Source: Treponema_C sp050937815
GTDB lineage: Bacteria > Spirochaetota > Spirochaetia > Treponematales > Treponemataceae
NCBI RefSeq assembly: GCF_050937815.1
Contig: NZ_JACDIJ010000001.1
Span: 310,001 to 374,000 of the forward strand
Length of the DNA stretch: 64,000 nucleotides
Direction: 5' to 3'
In this document: piece by piece, positions 1 to 8,079 of the stretch
Layout: each line of letters starts with the position of its first letter
Position numbering within the stretch: position 1 is the first letter of the stretch
Notes under the pieces: model-generated
What the model was told of the DNA's origin: nothing
Databases searched by the model: none
Seen by the model: the letters and a program-made list of their open reading frames with translations, nothing else
Program-made: the position numbers and the translations under genes

Positions 1-264
1 ATCGGCCATATTTATTGCGCCTATGTGGTCTATAACCGCAGCTCGGCCGCGGCAAGCTTCAACGCTGACTTCGGCCATTTGTTTTCGCACTTCTTTGGTC
101 AATACCGGCCCTTCGCCCGTACCGCCGCAAATATAAAAACCGTTTACGCCTTTAGCAAGCTGCCAGTCTATAATTGTGCGTACAGCCTCCGTATGCAGCC
201 GTCCCTGTTCGTCCAGCGGAGTAACAAGTGCGCTCATAATACCCTTGAACAGTTTATTTTTCAT
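1..264 (-). CDS. DapA/NanA-family aldolase, N-terminal part (cut by window edge)
   Basis: The first 88 codons of a class I aldolase of the dihydrodipicolinate synthase/N-acetylneuraminate lyase family are visible; the rest lies beyond position 1. The start ATG is at 264. The N-terminus (MKNKLFKGIMSALVTPLDEQ) and the GGTGEGPVLT stretch around residue 48 match the family's phosphate/carboxylate-binding loop, which usually reads GTTGE. These enzymes cleave or make pyruvate aldol products through a Schiff-base lysine, which would lie in the missing part. It is the last visible gene of the long leftward sugar operon, 25 bp after a YjbQ gene. The company of a sialidase-like and a NagB-like gene fits an N-acetylneuraminate lyase, but other 2-keto-sugar-acid aldolases are equally possible. 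Family assignment is firm; substrate is inferred. Confidence 0.8.
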   Translation of the reverse strand, partial: MKNKLFKGIMSALVTPLDEQGRLHTEAVRTIIDWQLAKGVNGFYICGGTGEGPVLTKEVRKQMAEVSVEACRGRAAVIDHIGAINMAD

Positions 265-289
265 ATGCAGCTCCGAATCACCTATACAA

Positions 290-790
290 TCATTCGCCTA
301 TAAATGAAAATTTTACTTCACGCTTACGGGCGCGCACTTGATCCCAATCGATAAAGTACACAAAACCGAACTGTCCCAAATCCAGCTTTCCGTTTTCTAT
401 AACGAGCGTTTCCGATCTGCCGAATAATACGGAACGAAGATGACCGTCCGTGTTAAGGCTTGTCCAGGGGCCGGGTTCTCCTACGCTGTCGCCGAATTCT
501 ACATGCTCCGGACCGGGATGCCGATACTGCCCTTCGACGCGGCATGTGGGTATAAGTTTTTCCATTATGTCGCACATATCCTGCTGAAGGTATTCAAGGC
601 CGAAATAGGTTTTATCATGGCTTTGTTCTTGGATAATCACCGAGCATGTTGTGTGATGCGAATATACGGTTACTTGACCGTTTTTTATGCCGCTGTCCGC
701 AAGCGCTTTTTGTAATTGCTCGGTAACATTGTGGAATGTCGGATGTGCACCGGCGGATTGTACTTCGATTGTTTTTTGATACAGCTTCAT
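290..790 (-). CDS. YjbQ/UPF0047 family protein, copy 1
   Basis: A 166-residue protein of the YjbQ (UPF0047) family, a small trimeric beta fold. Members in other bacteria have been linked to secondary thiamine-phosphate synthase activity, but their true role is unsettled. The signature VYSHHTTCSVIIQE lies at about residues 42-55 and the second conserved block, NTDGHLRSVLFGRSE, at about 112-126, with the metal-site histidines present. Length is somewhat longer than the usual 130-140. The gene starts 1 bp after the stop of the BNR/sialidase-like gene, so the two are surely co-transcribed. A second YjbQ paralogue (5811-6308) sits in the same operon. Having two suggests a dedicated role on sugar-phosphate intermediates here, which is inference. 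Confidence 0.85.
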   Translation of the reverse strand: MKLYQKTIEVQSAGAHPTFHNVTEQLQKALADSGIKNGQVTVYSHHTTCSVIIQEQSHDKTYFGLEYLQQDMCDIMEKLIPTCRVEGQYRHPGPEHVEFGDSVGEPGPWTSLNTDGHLRSVLFGRSETLVIENGKLDLGQFGFVYFIDWDQVRARKREVKFSFIGE

Positions 791-791
791 T

Positions 792-1886
792 TTATTTTCC
801 TTTACTGATTATTGTTTCGCCGATACAGGTTTTATGAGAAGCATCGGTCATATAATATACTACGGCTATTGAGCCGTCTGTGCGTTCGGCCGCAAATGTA
901 TAACCCAAATCTTCGGCTTTTCCGCATTTTCTGAGCACAAAGGTATTTTCGGAAGAAAATTCCGGCCGCATCGTATCGACTAAAAGGCCTTCAATCCCCT
1001 TAGGATCCCTTCTTTGTCCGTAGGTGCATAAAAGCTTATCGCCCATGGGGCGGACATGAATGGGGTTCGGACAGTATAAATCGGTACGGACGGGACGAAC
1101 CCAATGCTTTCCCATATCGTCGGAATATGAAATATGAAGATTGTCGTAATCTCCCACCTTGTTTCGCGGCCCGACCTTATGGGTGCGCATAAGAATATAA
1201 AGCCTGTTATCGGGACTCATATAAAGGAAGGGTTCAAAAAACTGTACCCCCGCTTTTCCGGGGATAGTCCCTGCATTTTTCCACGTTTTACCCTTGTTTT
1301 CGGAGCGCATAACAACGCAGCCGGTAACTCCGCCGAAGGTACGCATACCGTATAAAGCGGCAAAAAGGGTTCCGTCGGAAGCTTCAAGCACATTGCCCCG
1401 CATAGACAAAGCGCCTTCCCTCGAAGCGTCTTTTATCGAGAAGGGACCTTCCCATGTTTCGCCGTTGTCCGTAGACCGCAGGCACAGCGTCCCTACATGA
1501 ACGGCGGCCCATGTGTCGAACACTATGCGCCCGTATGCCCCGAAAGCTTTACCTAAACTCGCTTTTTTTTCTTTCGGAACAACCTTCCAACGGAAAAAAG
1601 TAAGAATAAGGGTTCCGTCGGAAAGCGTATTTACGCAAGGGTCTTGTTCGCTCATCTCATCTTCATACAAAACACGGGCTTCTCCCCACGTTTCTCCTTC
1701 GTCGTCCGAAAAGCGCATCATAATCCGGGCGGTAGGATCAACGTGCGTTACCTTTTTATACTCGCTCAGCCTGTCAACAGCCTGCCGATACACCAATAAA
1801 AACCTTCCGTTTTTTAACTTTGTAATACTCGGGAAGGCAAGATATTTTCCGTCTTCCTGTACGATGATTTTTTGTGAAAAGCGCAT
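792..1886 (-). CDS. BNR-repeat sialidase-like glycoside hydrolase, no signal peptide
   Basis: A 364-residue six-bladed propeller protein of the sialidase/BNR superfamily. Four Asp-box motifs can be read: SDDEGETW (about 60), STDNGETW (about 138), SENKGKTW (about 193) and SDDMGKHW (about 254). An early arginine in LLVYRQA could belong to the arginine triad, and others follow. The N-terminus (MRFSQKIIVQEDGKYLAFPS) is not a signal peptide, so the protein should act in the cytoplasm on an imported oligosaccharide rather than on host glycans outside the cell. It lies between the solute-binding-protein gene and yjbQ copy 1 in the leftward operon. Exo-alpha-sialidase is the nearest family; actual glycosidase activity and substrate are not shown by the sequence. 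Confidence 0.75.
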   Translation of the reverse strand: MRFSQKIIVQEDGKYLAFPSITKLKNGRFLLVYRQAVDRLSEYKKVTHVDPTARIMMRFSDDEGETWGEARVLYEDEMSEQDPCVNTLSDGTLILTFFRWKVVPKEKKASLGKAFGAYGRIVFDTWAAVHVGTLCLRSTDNGETWEGPFSIKDASREGALSMRGNVLEASDGTLFAALYGMRTFGGVTGCVVMRSENKGKTWKNAGTIPGKAGVQFFEPFLYMSPDNRLYILMRTHKVGPRNKVGDYDNLHISYSDDMGKHWVRPVRTDLYCPNPIHVRPMGDKLLCTYGQRRDPKGIEGLLVDTMRPEFSSENTFVLRKCGKAEDLGYTFAAERTDGSIAVVYYMTDASHKTCIGETIISKGK

Positions 1887-1913
1887 AGTACGTCCTTTGT
1901 TGCAATTACAGTG

Positions 1914-1948
1914 CGGGCTGCCTTAAAAGTACCTTTTTCGGCAGCCCG
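1914..1948 (-). other. Intercistronic hairpin after solute-binding-protein gene
   Basis: A perfect 9-bp inverted repeat (CGGGCTGCC / GGCAGCCCG) with a 17-nt loop fills most of the 77-bp gap between the stop of the ABC solute-binding-protein gene and the start of the BNR gene. It lacks the long T-run of a strong terminator in the reading direction. It could be a 3' stabiliser or partial attenuator that leaves more mRNA for the binding protein, a known arrangement in ABC operons. A similar hairpin follows the second binding-protein gene at 14320-14347. Confidence 0.6.
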
Positions 1949-1963
1949 AATGCAATCAAAACC

Positions 1964-3349
1964 TTATTTTTTTGCCTTTTTTTGAGCGTCAAGCTCCGCT
2001 TGAAGGCGTTTTTGCATAGAAGCGATTGTTTTTTCTATATCCTGCTCGCCGTTATAATACAGTTCGCGTTCTTGACCGTATATTTCGCTCGCTTGAGCAA
2101 GACCTTCGGGATTTGCCCGCGCATCGGTTTTATAATATGCGGTTATAGGCTGCGTCCAGCCGCCCATTACCGTTTTTACAAAGTCGGCATCATAAGCGGT
2201 CATCGTATGAAGCGTTCCGTCCTTTGCCTTATAGGTTACGAATTTTTTCATAAAAACATTCAAATCTTCGTGGCGGTACGACGAAAGGGTTCCGAGCTTG
2301 GGCCATACTTCGGTAATCATAAACATAGCCAACAAAGCGCCGCCTTTGGGATTTTTTGCCGTTGTAGGAACGGCAAAATACCAGTCAAGTTCGGTAGAGT
2401 TCAAATTGTTGGGAACCTTTGCACTCGGGCGCGGAATATTGACAACACCGATTCTAAAGTTCATAAGATTTTGTCCGTCGGCGGATCCGAATTTGGCATT
2501 CATCATCCATGTTGCCGACCACCAGTTTGAAAGAAGCATTGCGGCTTGTCCTTTGGAAAAGGGCATACGACTTCCGATTTTTTCGGTTTTAAATGTGGAA
2601 AGCTGAATTGCCGATTTATCGACTTTTTGCATTCTGTACCACATTTCCAAAGCATCTTTAAGCCTTTGGTCGGTCATATTCGCTTTGTAAACGTCGCCGT
2701 TTGCAAAGGGTGTCCAGCCGGCCATTTTAGCCGGAAGGGTTTCGATATCGTAGCCCCATGTAAGGTGTACGTTTGCTCCGTACACGCCGTTTTTTGTCAG
2801 TTTTTTTGCAATTTGTTCGAATTCTGCCCATGTCCAATCGTTGGTCGGATACGGAATGCCTGCCGCATCAAACATATCTTTGTTGTAAAAAACGTAAAAA
2901 CCGCCCTTTGTATACGGAAGACCGTAGAGCTTTTTATCGATATAGGATGCTCTGATACCCGTACCGAAGGCATCTTCAAGATCGTAGCCTGCATCGGTTA
3001 AATATTTTTCAATAGGCACATACAAGCCTTCTTTTGCACGCGGAACATAATCGCTTGAGGACATCGAAAGACACATATCGTAGCGCTCTCCTGCGGCAAG
3101 GGCGGTATCAAGCCGAACCAAGTAATCGGTACTGCCCAAATCGACATATTCGACTTCGTACTGGGGATATTTGGCTTCAAAATCGGCCTTTATAATATCC
3201 GCTTTTCCTTCGTCAAGATAGCCGTATGCAGCCCAAATGACTTTTTCTTTTCCCGCAGGGGCGGCTTCACCTTTGCCGCCGGCAAAAACCGATACGGTTA
3301 ATACCAGCACGGCACATACAAGCGCCGACACAACTTTGAAACGTTTCAT
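1964..3349 (-). CDS. Carbohydrate ABC transporter solute-binding protein 1
   Basis: A 461-residue extracellular solute-binding protein of family 1 (maltose-binding-protein type). It has an N-terminal signal peptide (basic MKRFK, hydrophobic stretch to about residue 22, then VFAGGKGEAA), probably cut after the Ala of VFA; no convincing lipobox is present. The mature part carries the typical fold, with GLPYTKGGFYVFYNKDMF near residue 145 and a lysine-rich C-terminus. It should bind a sugar in the periplasm and deliver it to the two permeases encoded just upstream in the same transcript (3374-4225 and 4235-5149). No ATPase gene lies nearby, so a shared MsiK-like ATPase elsewhere is likely. The ligand cannot be read from sequence; the operon points to an amino sugar or small oligosaccharide. 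Confidence 0.9.
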   Translation of the reverse strand: MKRFKVVSALVCAVLVLTVSVFAGGKGEAAPAGKEKVIWAAYGYLDEGKADIIKADFEAKYPQYEVEYVDLGSTDYLVRLDTALAAGERYDMCLSMSSSDYVPRAKEGLYVPIEKYLTDAGYDLEDAFGTGIRASYIDKKLYGLPYTKGGFYVFYNKDMFDAAGIPYPTNDWTWAEFEQIAKKLTKNGVYGANVHLTWGYDIETLPAKMAGWTPFANGDVYKANMTDQRLKDALEMWYRMQKVDKSAIQLSTFKTEKIGSRMPFSKGQAAMLLSNWWSATWMMNAKFGSADGQNLMNFRIGVVNIPRPSAKVPNNLNSTELDWYFAVPTTAKNPKGGALLAMFMITEVWPKLGTLSSYRHEDLNVFMKKFVTYKAKDGTLHTMTAYDADFVKTVMGGWTQPITAYYKTDARANPEGLAQASEIYGQERELYYNGEQDIEKTIASMQKRLQAELDAQKKAKK

Positions 3350-3373
3350 CGTTTTCTCCTTGATTAAAATATT

Positions 3374-4225
3374 TTATCCCTTCAAACCCGTTGAAGAAAT
3401 ATCCTCAATAATAAAACGCTGCAAAAAAATAAAGCAGGTTATAACCGGCAGCGACATGGAAACAGCCGCGGCAAGCATTGCCGTATAATTCGTATCATAC
3501 TCGTTTGTATAAAACTTAACGGCAAGCGGGAGCGTATATTTTGCAACGCTTCGTATATAAATAAGCGGTCCGTCATAATAATTCCATGCGGCAACAAAGT
3601 ATAAAAACAAAAGCATAGAAACTGCAGCTTGTGCAAGCGGCAATGCGACCGTCCAAAACATTTTCCACTGCCCGGCGCCGTCTATTTTTGCGCTGTCCAG
3701 TAAATCATTGGGAACCTTAACGAAGTATTGGCGCATTAAAAAAGTACCGAAGGGCTGCCCGAGAAAAAAGGGAAACCACAGTGCGATATGGGTATCCAAA
3801 AGGCCGAGCCATTTGAAAATCATAAAATTGGGCAGCATCGTAATTTGGGCGGGCAGCATCATCGTCGCCAATTTAAGCATAAAGAATTTATCGCGCCCTT
3901 TAAAATTGATTTTTGCATACGCATAACCGCCCATAGTGCATGAAAAAAAAGTGCCGCACAAGGCTAAAACGGTTACTTTTACGGAATTAAAGAAAAACCG
4001 CAAAAAATCGGAATTTTCCAGCCATACTTTTCTATAACCGGAAAAATCGGGCGGAACGGGAATCCATTTGATGGGGAAATCGAACATACTTACCGAATCT
4101 TTAAAAGAACTGGATATCATCCACAAATACGGAACAAGCATGGTTACGGTAAAACAAAACATAAAAAGGGTAAGCACGTTTTTTGTTATAAACCGCCGCG
4201 TTTCGTAGGATTGTATTTTTTTCAT
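3374..4225 (-). CDS. Carbohydrate ABC transporter permease, MalG type
   Basis: A 283-residue inner-membrane permease with about six transmembrane segments. The cytoplasmic EAA loop is degenerate but recognisable around residue 178 (DSAKIDGAGQWKMFWTVALPL), where the permease docks on the ATPase. It pairs with the MalF-like permease encoded 9 bp upstream and with the binding protein 24 bp downstream. Length and topology are normal for MalG-family proteins. Family assignment is secure; the transported sugar is unknown. Confidence 0.92.
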   Translation of the reverse strand: MKKIQSYETRRFITKNVLTLFMFCFTVTMLVPYLWMISSSFKDSVSMFDFPIKWIPVPPDFSGYRKVWLENSDFLRFFFNSVKVTVLALCGTFFSCTMGGYAYAKINFKGRDKFFMLKLATMMLPAQITMLPNFMIFKWLGLLDTHIALWFPFFLGQPFGTFLMRQYFVKVPNDLLDSAKIDGAGQWKMFWTVALPLAQAAVSMLLFLYFVAAWNYYDGPLIYIRSVAKYTLPLAVKFYTNEYDTNYTAMLAAAVSMSLPVITCFIFLQRFIIEDISSTGLKG

Positions 4226-4234
4226 CTTTTTCTC

Positions 4235-5149
4235 CTAAAAATCCCGCTTTTTTTCAACACGGAAACGTAAAATCGTAAACAGCATAATAAAGGCAAGCAA
4301 TACCCAAGCTATTGCCGATGCGTATCCCATCCTGTTTTTTTTGAATGCGGCATAGTAAATATAAAAACCTATCGTATAAGTGGAGATTCCCGGTCCGCCT
4401 TCGGTCATAATTTGAATAAGCGACCAATCGTTAAACACCGAAATTATCGACATAATCGTAAGCATAAAGGTTGTCGGCGATAAAAGCGGAACGGTGATTC
4501 TAAAAAATTGCTGCACGGAAGAAGCGCCTTCCACTTCGGCGGCTTCATACAGTTGTTTCGGAATGGATTGTAAAGCCGCAAGATACAAAAGCGAATAATA
4601 GCCGACTTGTTTCCAAATCATAAGAAAACCGATTGTAGGTTTTGCCCAAAAGGTGCTGGCAAGCCATTGGGGCGGATCGGCGACTCCCAAAGAGCGAAGC
4701 AAATTATTTACGGGCCCAAGCCGCGGATTAAACATTGTAAACCATACAACCGAAATCGCAACCGTACTCGTAATGTTCGGTAAATACAAAATCGTTCTGA
4801 ACGTTCTTTTAAAGAAAATCTTATCGTTTATAAGAAAGCCCAAAAGCATGGCAATAAAAATCGTAATCGGAATGACAAGTAAAAACTGTATATTATTAAG
4901 TATGGACGCATGAAACCATTTGTCGGTAAATAATTCCATAAAGTTCGATAAACCGAGAAACTTTATATTGGAGAATTTTTTAATCATACTCCAATCGGTT
5001 AAACTCATAACAAAAGAAAACGAAACCGAAAACGCGGTAAAAATAACAAACCCGGCAAGGTTGGGCAAGATAAATAAAAATCCGGCGAGGTTTTCTCTAA
5101 GCTGCATTTTATTCATACGTTTCTTTTTTATACTTTTTGTCGCTTCCAT
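4235..5149 (-). CDS. Carbohydrate ABC transporter permease, MalF/UgpA type
   Basis: A 304-residue inner-membrane permease with about six membrane spans. The EAA motif reads LYEAAEVEGASSVQQFFRIT at about residues 200-219, as in UgpA/MalF-type proteins. Together with the MalG-like partner it forms the channel of the sugar importer whose binding protein is at 1964-3349. It follows the SIS-domain gene by 44 bp in the leftward operon. The basic lead (MEATKSIKKKRMNKMQ) keeps the N-terminus in the cytoplasm. Confidence 0.92.
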   Translation of the reverse strand: MEATKSIKKKRMNKMQLRENLAGFLFILPNLAGFVIFTAFSVSFSFVMSLTDWSMIKKFSNIKFLGLSNFMELFTDKWFHASILNNIQFLLVIPITIFIAMLLGFLINDKIFFKRTFRTILYLPNITSTVAISVVWFTMFNPRLGPVNNLLRSLGVADPPQWLASTFWAKPTIGFLMIWKQVGYYSLLYLAALQSIPKQLYEAAEVEGASSVQQFFRITVPLLSPTTFMLTIMSIISVFNDWSLIQIMTEGGPGISTYTIGFYIYYAAFKKNRMGYASAIAWVLLAFIMLFTILRFRVEKKRDF

Positions 5150-5193
5150 CGTTTTATCAATTCTCCGTTTATAAAATTACTTTATTTTATACC

Positions 5194-5808
5194 CTAAACC
5201 CTTTTATCCGCAAGTCTTTTTCCGACCGCTCCGCCCGGATGATTGAGGGCAAAATTCTTATTTGCAAAATCGCTCAATTCGATTATTGCGGCCTGAATGA
5301 CGTCGAATATAACGCACTGTACCGTAAAGCTCGCCGTTCCCTGACAATTATATTTATCGGTTTCTTTTTCGACCGAAAACGGAATAACGATATCGGCATT
5401 TCGGGCAAGCGTGCTTTCGGTGTTTTCCGTTAATGTAATTATACTCACTTTTTTCGTTTTGCATATATCCAAAAGCGGAAGAAGTTCGTTTGTCATGCCG
5501 CCGCGGGAATTTAAAAGCATAACATCGCCCTTTTGCAAAAAACCCATTGCTCCGTGATTCGCTTCGGACGGAGAAAGAAAGCGGGCGCTCCGGTCGATAC
5601 AGCACATAAGATGCACAAAGTGGCGGCAGGCAATTCCCGAATGTCCGCAACCGCTTGCACCGATACGCGGCGCATTCATCAACATTTTTGCGGCACGGAT
5701 AATAAGGCCGGGTTTTATAATGCTTTTTTCATGCATAACGGCAGCCGCTTCAATTTCAAAGGCACAGCGAATCCTTTCGAGAGCCGCTTTTTCGACATCT
5801 GCTTTCAT
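5194..5808 (-). CDS. SIS-domain sugar-phosphate isomerase-like protein
   Basis: A 204-residue single SIS domain, similar to the isomerase half of KpsF/GutQ/KdsD arabinose-5-phosphate isomerases but without the C-terminal CBS pair. Visible features are GASGCGHSGIACRHF (about 50-64), the SPSEANHGAMG stretch and serine-rich LNSRGGMTNELLP typical of sugar-phosphate binding, and NHPGGAVGKRL near the C-terminus, matching the HPGGALGR tail of KdsD-type enzymes. It should interconvert a keto- and an aldo-sugar phosphate in the cytoplasm. It starts 2 bp after YjbQ copy 2 ends, so the two are translated from one message. The substrate is not determinable. Confidence 0.82.
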   Translation of the reverse strand: MKADVEKAALERIRCAFEIEAAAVMHEKSIIKPGLIIRAAKMLMNAPRIGASGCGHSGIACRHFVHLMCCIDRSARFLSPSEANHGAMGFLQKGDVMLLNSRGGMTNELLPLLDICKTKKVSIITLTENTESTLARNADIVIPFSVEKETDKYNCQGTASFTVQCVIFDVIQAAIIELSDFANKNFALNHPGGAVGKRLADKRV

Positions 5809-5810
5809 AT

Positions 5811-6308
5811 TTATTTTTCCCCTAAAACCGTAACCTGTACGGTACGTTTTCTTGCACGGGTTTGATCGAAGTCTATAAAATAAATCTTACCGAAATCGCC
5901 TAAGTCCGGCGAACCGTCTATTAAAGCAACGGATTCGCTTCTGCCTATAAGCGCCGAACGAAGGTGTGCATCCGTATTATGACAGCCGCGCGCATCTTCG
6001 CCGTGTTTAAGGGCAAAATCCAGCGCTTTTTGCTGCGGGTGCAAATACATTCCTTCACGTTTGCACACGGGAATAATCGTATCGAATATATCGACAAAAT
6101 CCTGCTGCAGCGTTTGCAGTCCGGTCATAGACATATCGAATGCGTCTTCTTGAATGACGATACTGCATGTAGTGTGATGAGAATACACCGACACAATACC
6201 TTCTTTTATGCCCGACCGCCGTACAACAGCACGGATTTCTTCGGTTACGTCGTGAAAAGTACAGATTTTATCGTTTGATTGCAGCGTAAGCGCTTCTCGG
6301 TATACCAT
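5811..6308 (-). CDS. YjbQ/UPF0047 family protein, copy 2
   Basis: A 165-residue paralogue of the YjbQ protein at 290-790. It shares VYSHHTTCSIVIQE (about 42-55), NTDAHLRSALIGRSE (about 111-125) and the C-terminal FIDFDQTRARKR block, and is clearly diverged elsewhere. It sits 1 bp after the TIM-like gene and 2 bp before the SIS gene. Tight coupling to two sugar-phosphate isomerase genes suggests it works on the same intermediates, which is inference. The family function is unsettled. Confidence 0.85.
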   Translation of the reverse strand: MVYREALTLQSNDKICTFHDVTEEIRAVVRRSGIKEGIVSVYSHHTTCSIVIQEDAFDMSMTGLQTLQQDFVDIFDTIIPVCKREGMYLHPQQKALDFALKHGEDARGCHNTDAHLRSALIGRSESVALIDGSPDLGDFGKIYFIDFDQTRARKRTVQVTVLGEK

Positions 6309-6309
6309 T

Positions 6310-7032
6310 TTATTTTTTCTCCTTACAACAAGCGGACTTCAAATCGTCGGCGGCACGGCGCACGGCGGCAATCATATCGACAGCCGTTTTTACGGGGTCG
6401 GCGGCATTTACAATTCCGGACGCGGCGCCCGCCGCATCGCTTCCGGCCATAATAAAATCGTATACTTGCTGCGCTTTTGTGATACCGGCTGCCTGTTCCA
6501 CCAATATGTCGGCATACACCGCTTTTATTTGCCGTACGGTTTCGCGTACATAATCCAAACTGCTTACCTGACCGCTGCCGCCGCCTATAAACTCGGAGGG
6601 TTCGGGGTTTAAAATATCCGGGTGAAGCTGGGCAACGGCCTTTGCCTCGGCAATCGTATCCGCACAAGCGAATACTAAAAAATCAAGTTCGGCCGCACGT
6701 TCAATCGTTTGTTTAATTTGCGGTATCGACATGGGTTTTTCGCAGTGATTTACGATAACGCCGCGCGCCCCGGCATCTTTAAGGCCTTCGGGCAGTATGT
6801 CCGCCATACCGCGCCCCGGACGCAAAACGTCCATATAGGGCGCAAGAATTACCAAGCGTTCGGTACGTTCGGCTACGTGGCGGATTTCGGTTGCGGGGCA
6901 GGTAAAAAGCACGTCTATGTCATAATCCTGCGCAGCCTTATCCGCTGCAAGGGCAAGCTCAAGCACTTTATCTCCCCAAATATAATTTTTAGTACCGATT
7001 TCAAAAAAGGGAGTTTTTATTACAGGTTTCAT
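6310..7032 (-). CDS. Triosephosphate-isomerase-family protein (paralogue, not core tpiA)
   Basis: A 240-residue (beta/alpha)8 protein related to the short, archaeal-type triosephosphate isomerases. The start at 7032 is chosen because GGAG lies 5 nt upstream of that ATG; a longer in-frame start at 7095 would overlap the previous gene. Conserved points are GTKNY near residue 12 (active-site Lys), VNHCEKPMS near 97 (active-site His) and the EPSEFIGGG loop near 141 (catalytic Glu and phosphate-binding loop). TIM paralogues in sugar operons are known in erythritol and threitol catabolism (EryH/LerI isomerise L-erythrulose 1-phosphate). With an FGGY kinase and a DeoR regulator beside it, a similar tetrose- or ketose-phosphate isomerase is plausible. 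Confidence 0.75.
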   Translation of the reverse strand: MKPVIKTPFFEIGTKNYIWGDKVLELALAADKAAQDYDIDVLFTCPATEIRHVAERTERLVILAPYMDVLRPGRGMADILPEGLKDAGARGVIVNHCEKPMSIPQIKQTIERAAELDFLVFACADTIAEAKAVAQLHPDILNPEPSEFIGGGSGQVSSLDYVRETVRQIKAVYADILVEQAAGITKAQQVYDFIMAGSDAAGAASGIVNAADPVKTAVDMIAAVRRAADDLKSACCKEKK

Positions 7033-7042
7033 AGATACTCCA

Positions 7043-7993
7043 TTATGCCCTATAAACGTCTTGGCCGTACTGCCAATAGGTAATCGGCTTTGCAAGCACT
7101 TCGCTTACATAACAGGTGCCCGGAAACAGCTGAATAATTGACGAGGGGCATTGCATAGATACCGGACCGTATAATGTTAAGCGGGAAATCATACGCTGCC
7201 ACGAATCACCGCCGATAAAGGTAATACTGTGCATATCGAAATGGTCGCGGGCATTGGCAATGTCTCTGGGGCCGATAGTAGCCGCACGCGGAGGCACGGC
7301 ATACACGTCGCCCGAAGCGCCCATAGGAGCAAAGAGGGAATTTTCGGCAATAGTAAGCGGATGCTGGGTTACAAGGCGCGAACCGAGTGTTAAAAATTCT
7401 TCAAGGGAATCGGCGGCGAACTCTTTTGTCTGCGGATCTATAAAAGCAATGTGTCCGGGCCAGCCCGTTGCCGAATAACATACGTCTGCCCCTCCTTCTC
7501 CGACATCTTCAATTATTTTTGAATAATCGTTTACGTTTTCGTTTGTAAAAACATGCCAATGATCTACGCTCGGACGCAAATCTTCTCTTATATTGCCGTA
7601 AAAATGCGTTCTAAAAGAATAACCGAGTCCCGCTCCGTATGTAAGAGGGGCGACGTTTCCGTCTTCGTCGGCCCATTCGTCCATAGCGAAAGCGTCTACA
7701 TTCCTACAGCTTACATTATGCTGATTGCATAAAAAAGCGATGGTTTTATACGCTTCGGGCCACTGGTTGGGAAAAATCATCGTCAAATGTGTATCTTCTT
7801 CATCGCTTTTTTTAATGCGTTCAAAACAATCGACAATAAACAAATAAGTGGGATTGGGAACAACCTTTACGGAAAAACCGTGTTCGTTCGTATATTCCAT
7901 ATCGTCGCGCTTGATATTCCGGCATTTTTCAAGCACCTGTGCATCATGCATAGGTAAAAAATCGGCCGGTTTAAATGAAAATTCTTTACTCAT
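7043..7993 (-). CDS. NagB/GPI-like (glucosamine-6-phosphate deaminase family) protein
   Basis: A 316-residue protein of the NagB/RpiA/SOL superfamily. FAMDEWADEDG at about residues 102-112 corresponds to the DEY active-site region of glucosamine-6-phosphate deaminase. GWPGHIAFIDP at about 178-188 corresponds to the GxDGHIAFNEP loop, although the aspartate before GH is replaced by proline. The protein is longer than typical NagB (about 240-270), with an extended N-terminus. This may be a specialised deaminase or isomerase rather than true NagB. It is 10 bp upstream of the TIM-like gene. A bona fide deaminase would channel an amino sugar phosphate into glycolysis; the substituted residue makes that uncertain. 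Confidence 0.7.
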   Translation of the reverse strand: MSKEFSFKPADFLPMHDAQVLEKCRNIKRDDMEYTNEHGFSVKVVPNPTYLFIVDCFERIKKSDEEDTHLTMIFPNQWPEAYKTIAFLCNQHNVSCRNVDAFAMDEWADEDGNVAPLTYGAGLGYSFRTHFYGNIREDLRPSVDHWHVFTNENVNDYSKIIEDVGEGGADVCYSATGWPGHIAFIDPQTKEFAADSLEEFLTLGSRLVTQHPLTIAENSLFAPMGASGDVYAVPPRAATIGPRDIANARDHFDMHSITFIGGDSWQRMISRLTLYGPVSMQCPSSIIQLFPGTCYVSEVLAKPITYWQYGQDVYRA

Positions 7994-8079
7994 TCCATTC
8001 TCCTTAAGTTTTTATATTACGGGCTGTGTAAAAACGACAGGGTTTTATGCCGCTCCCGTTTTTATATTCGCCCCGTTTT

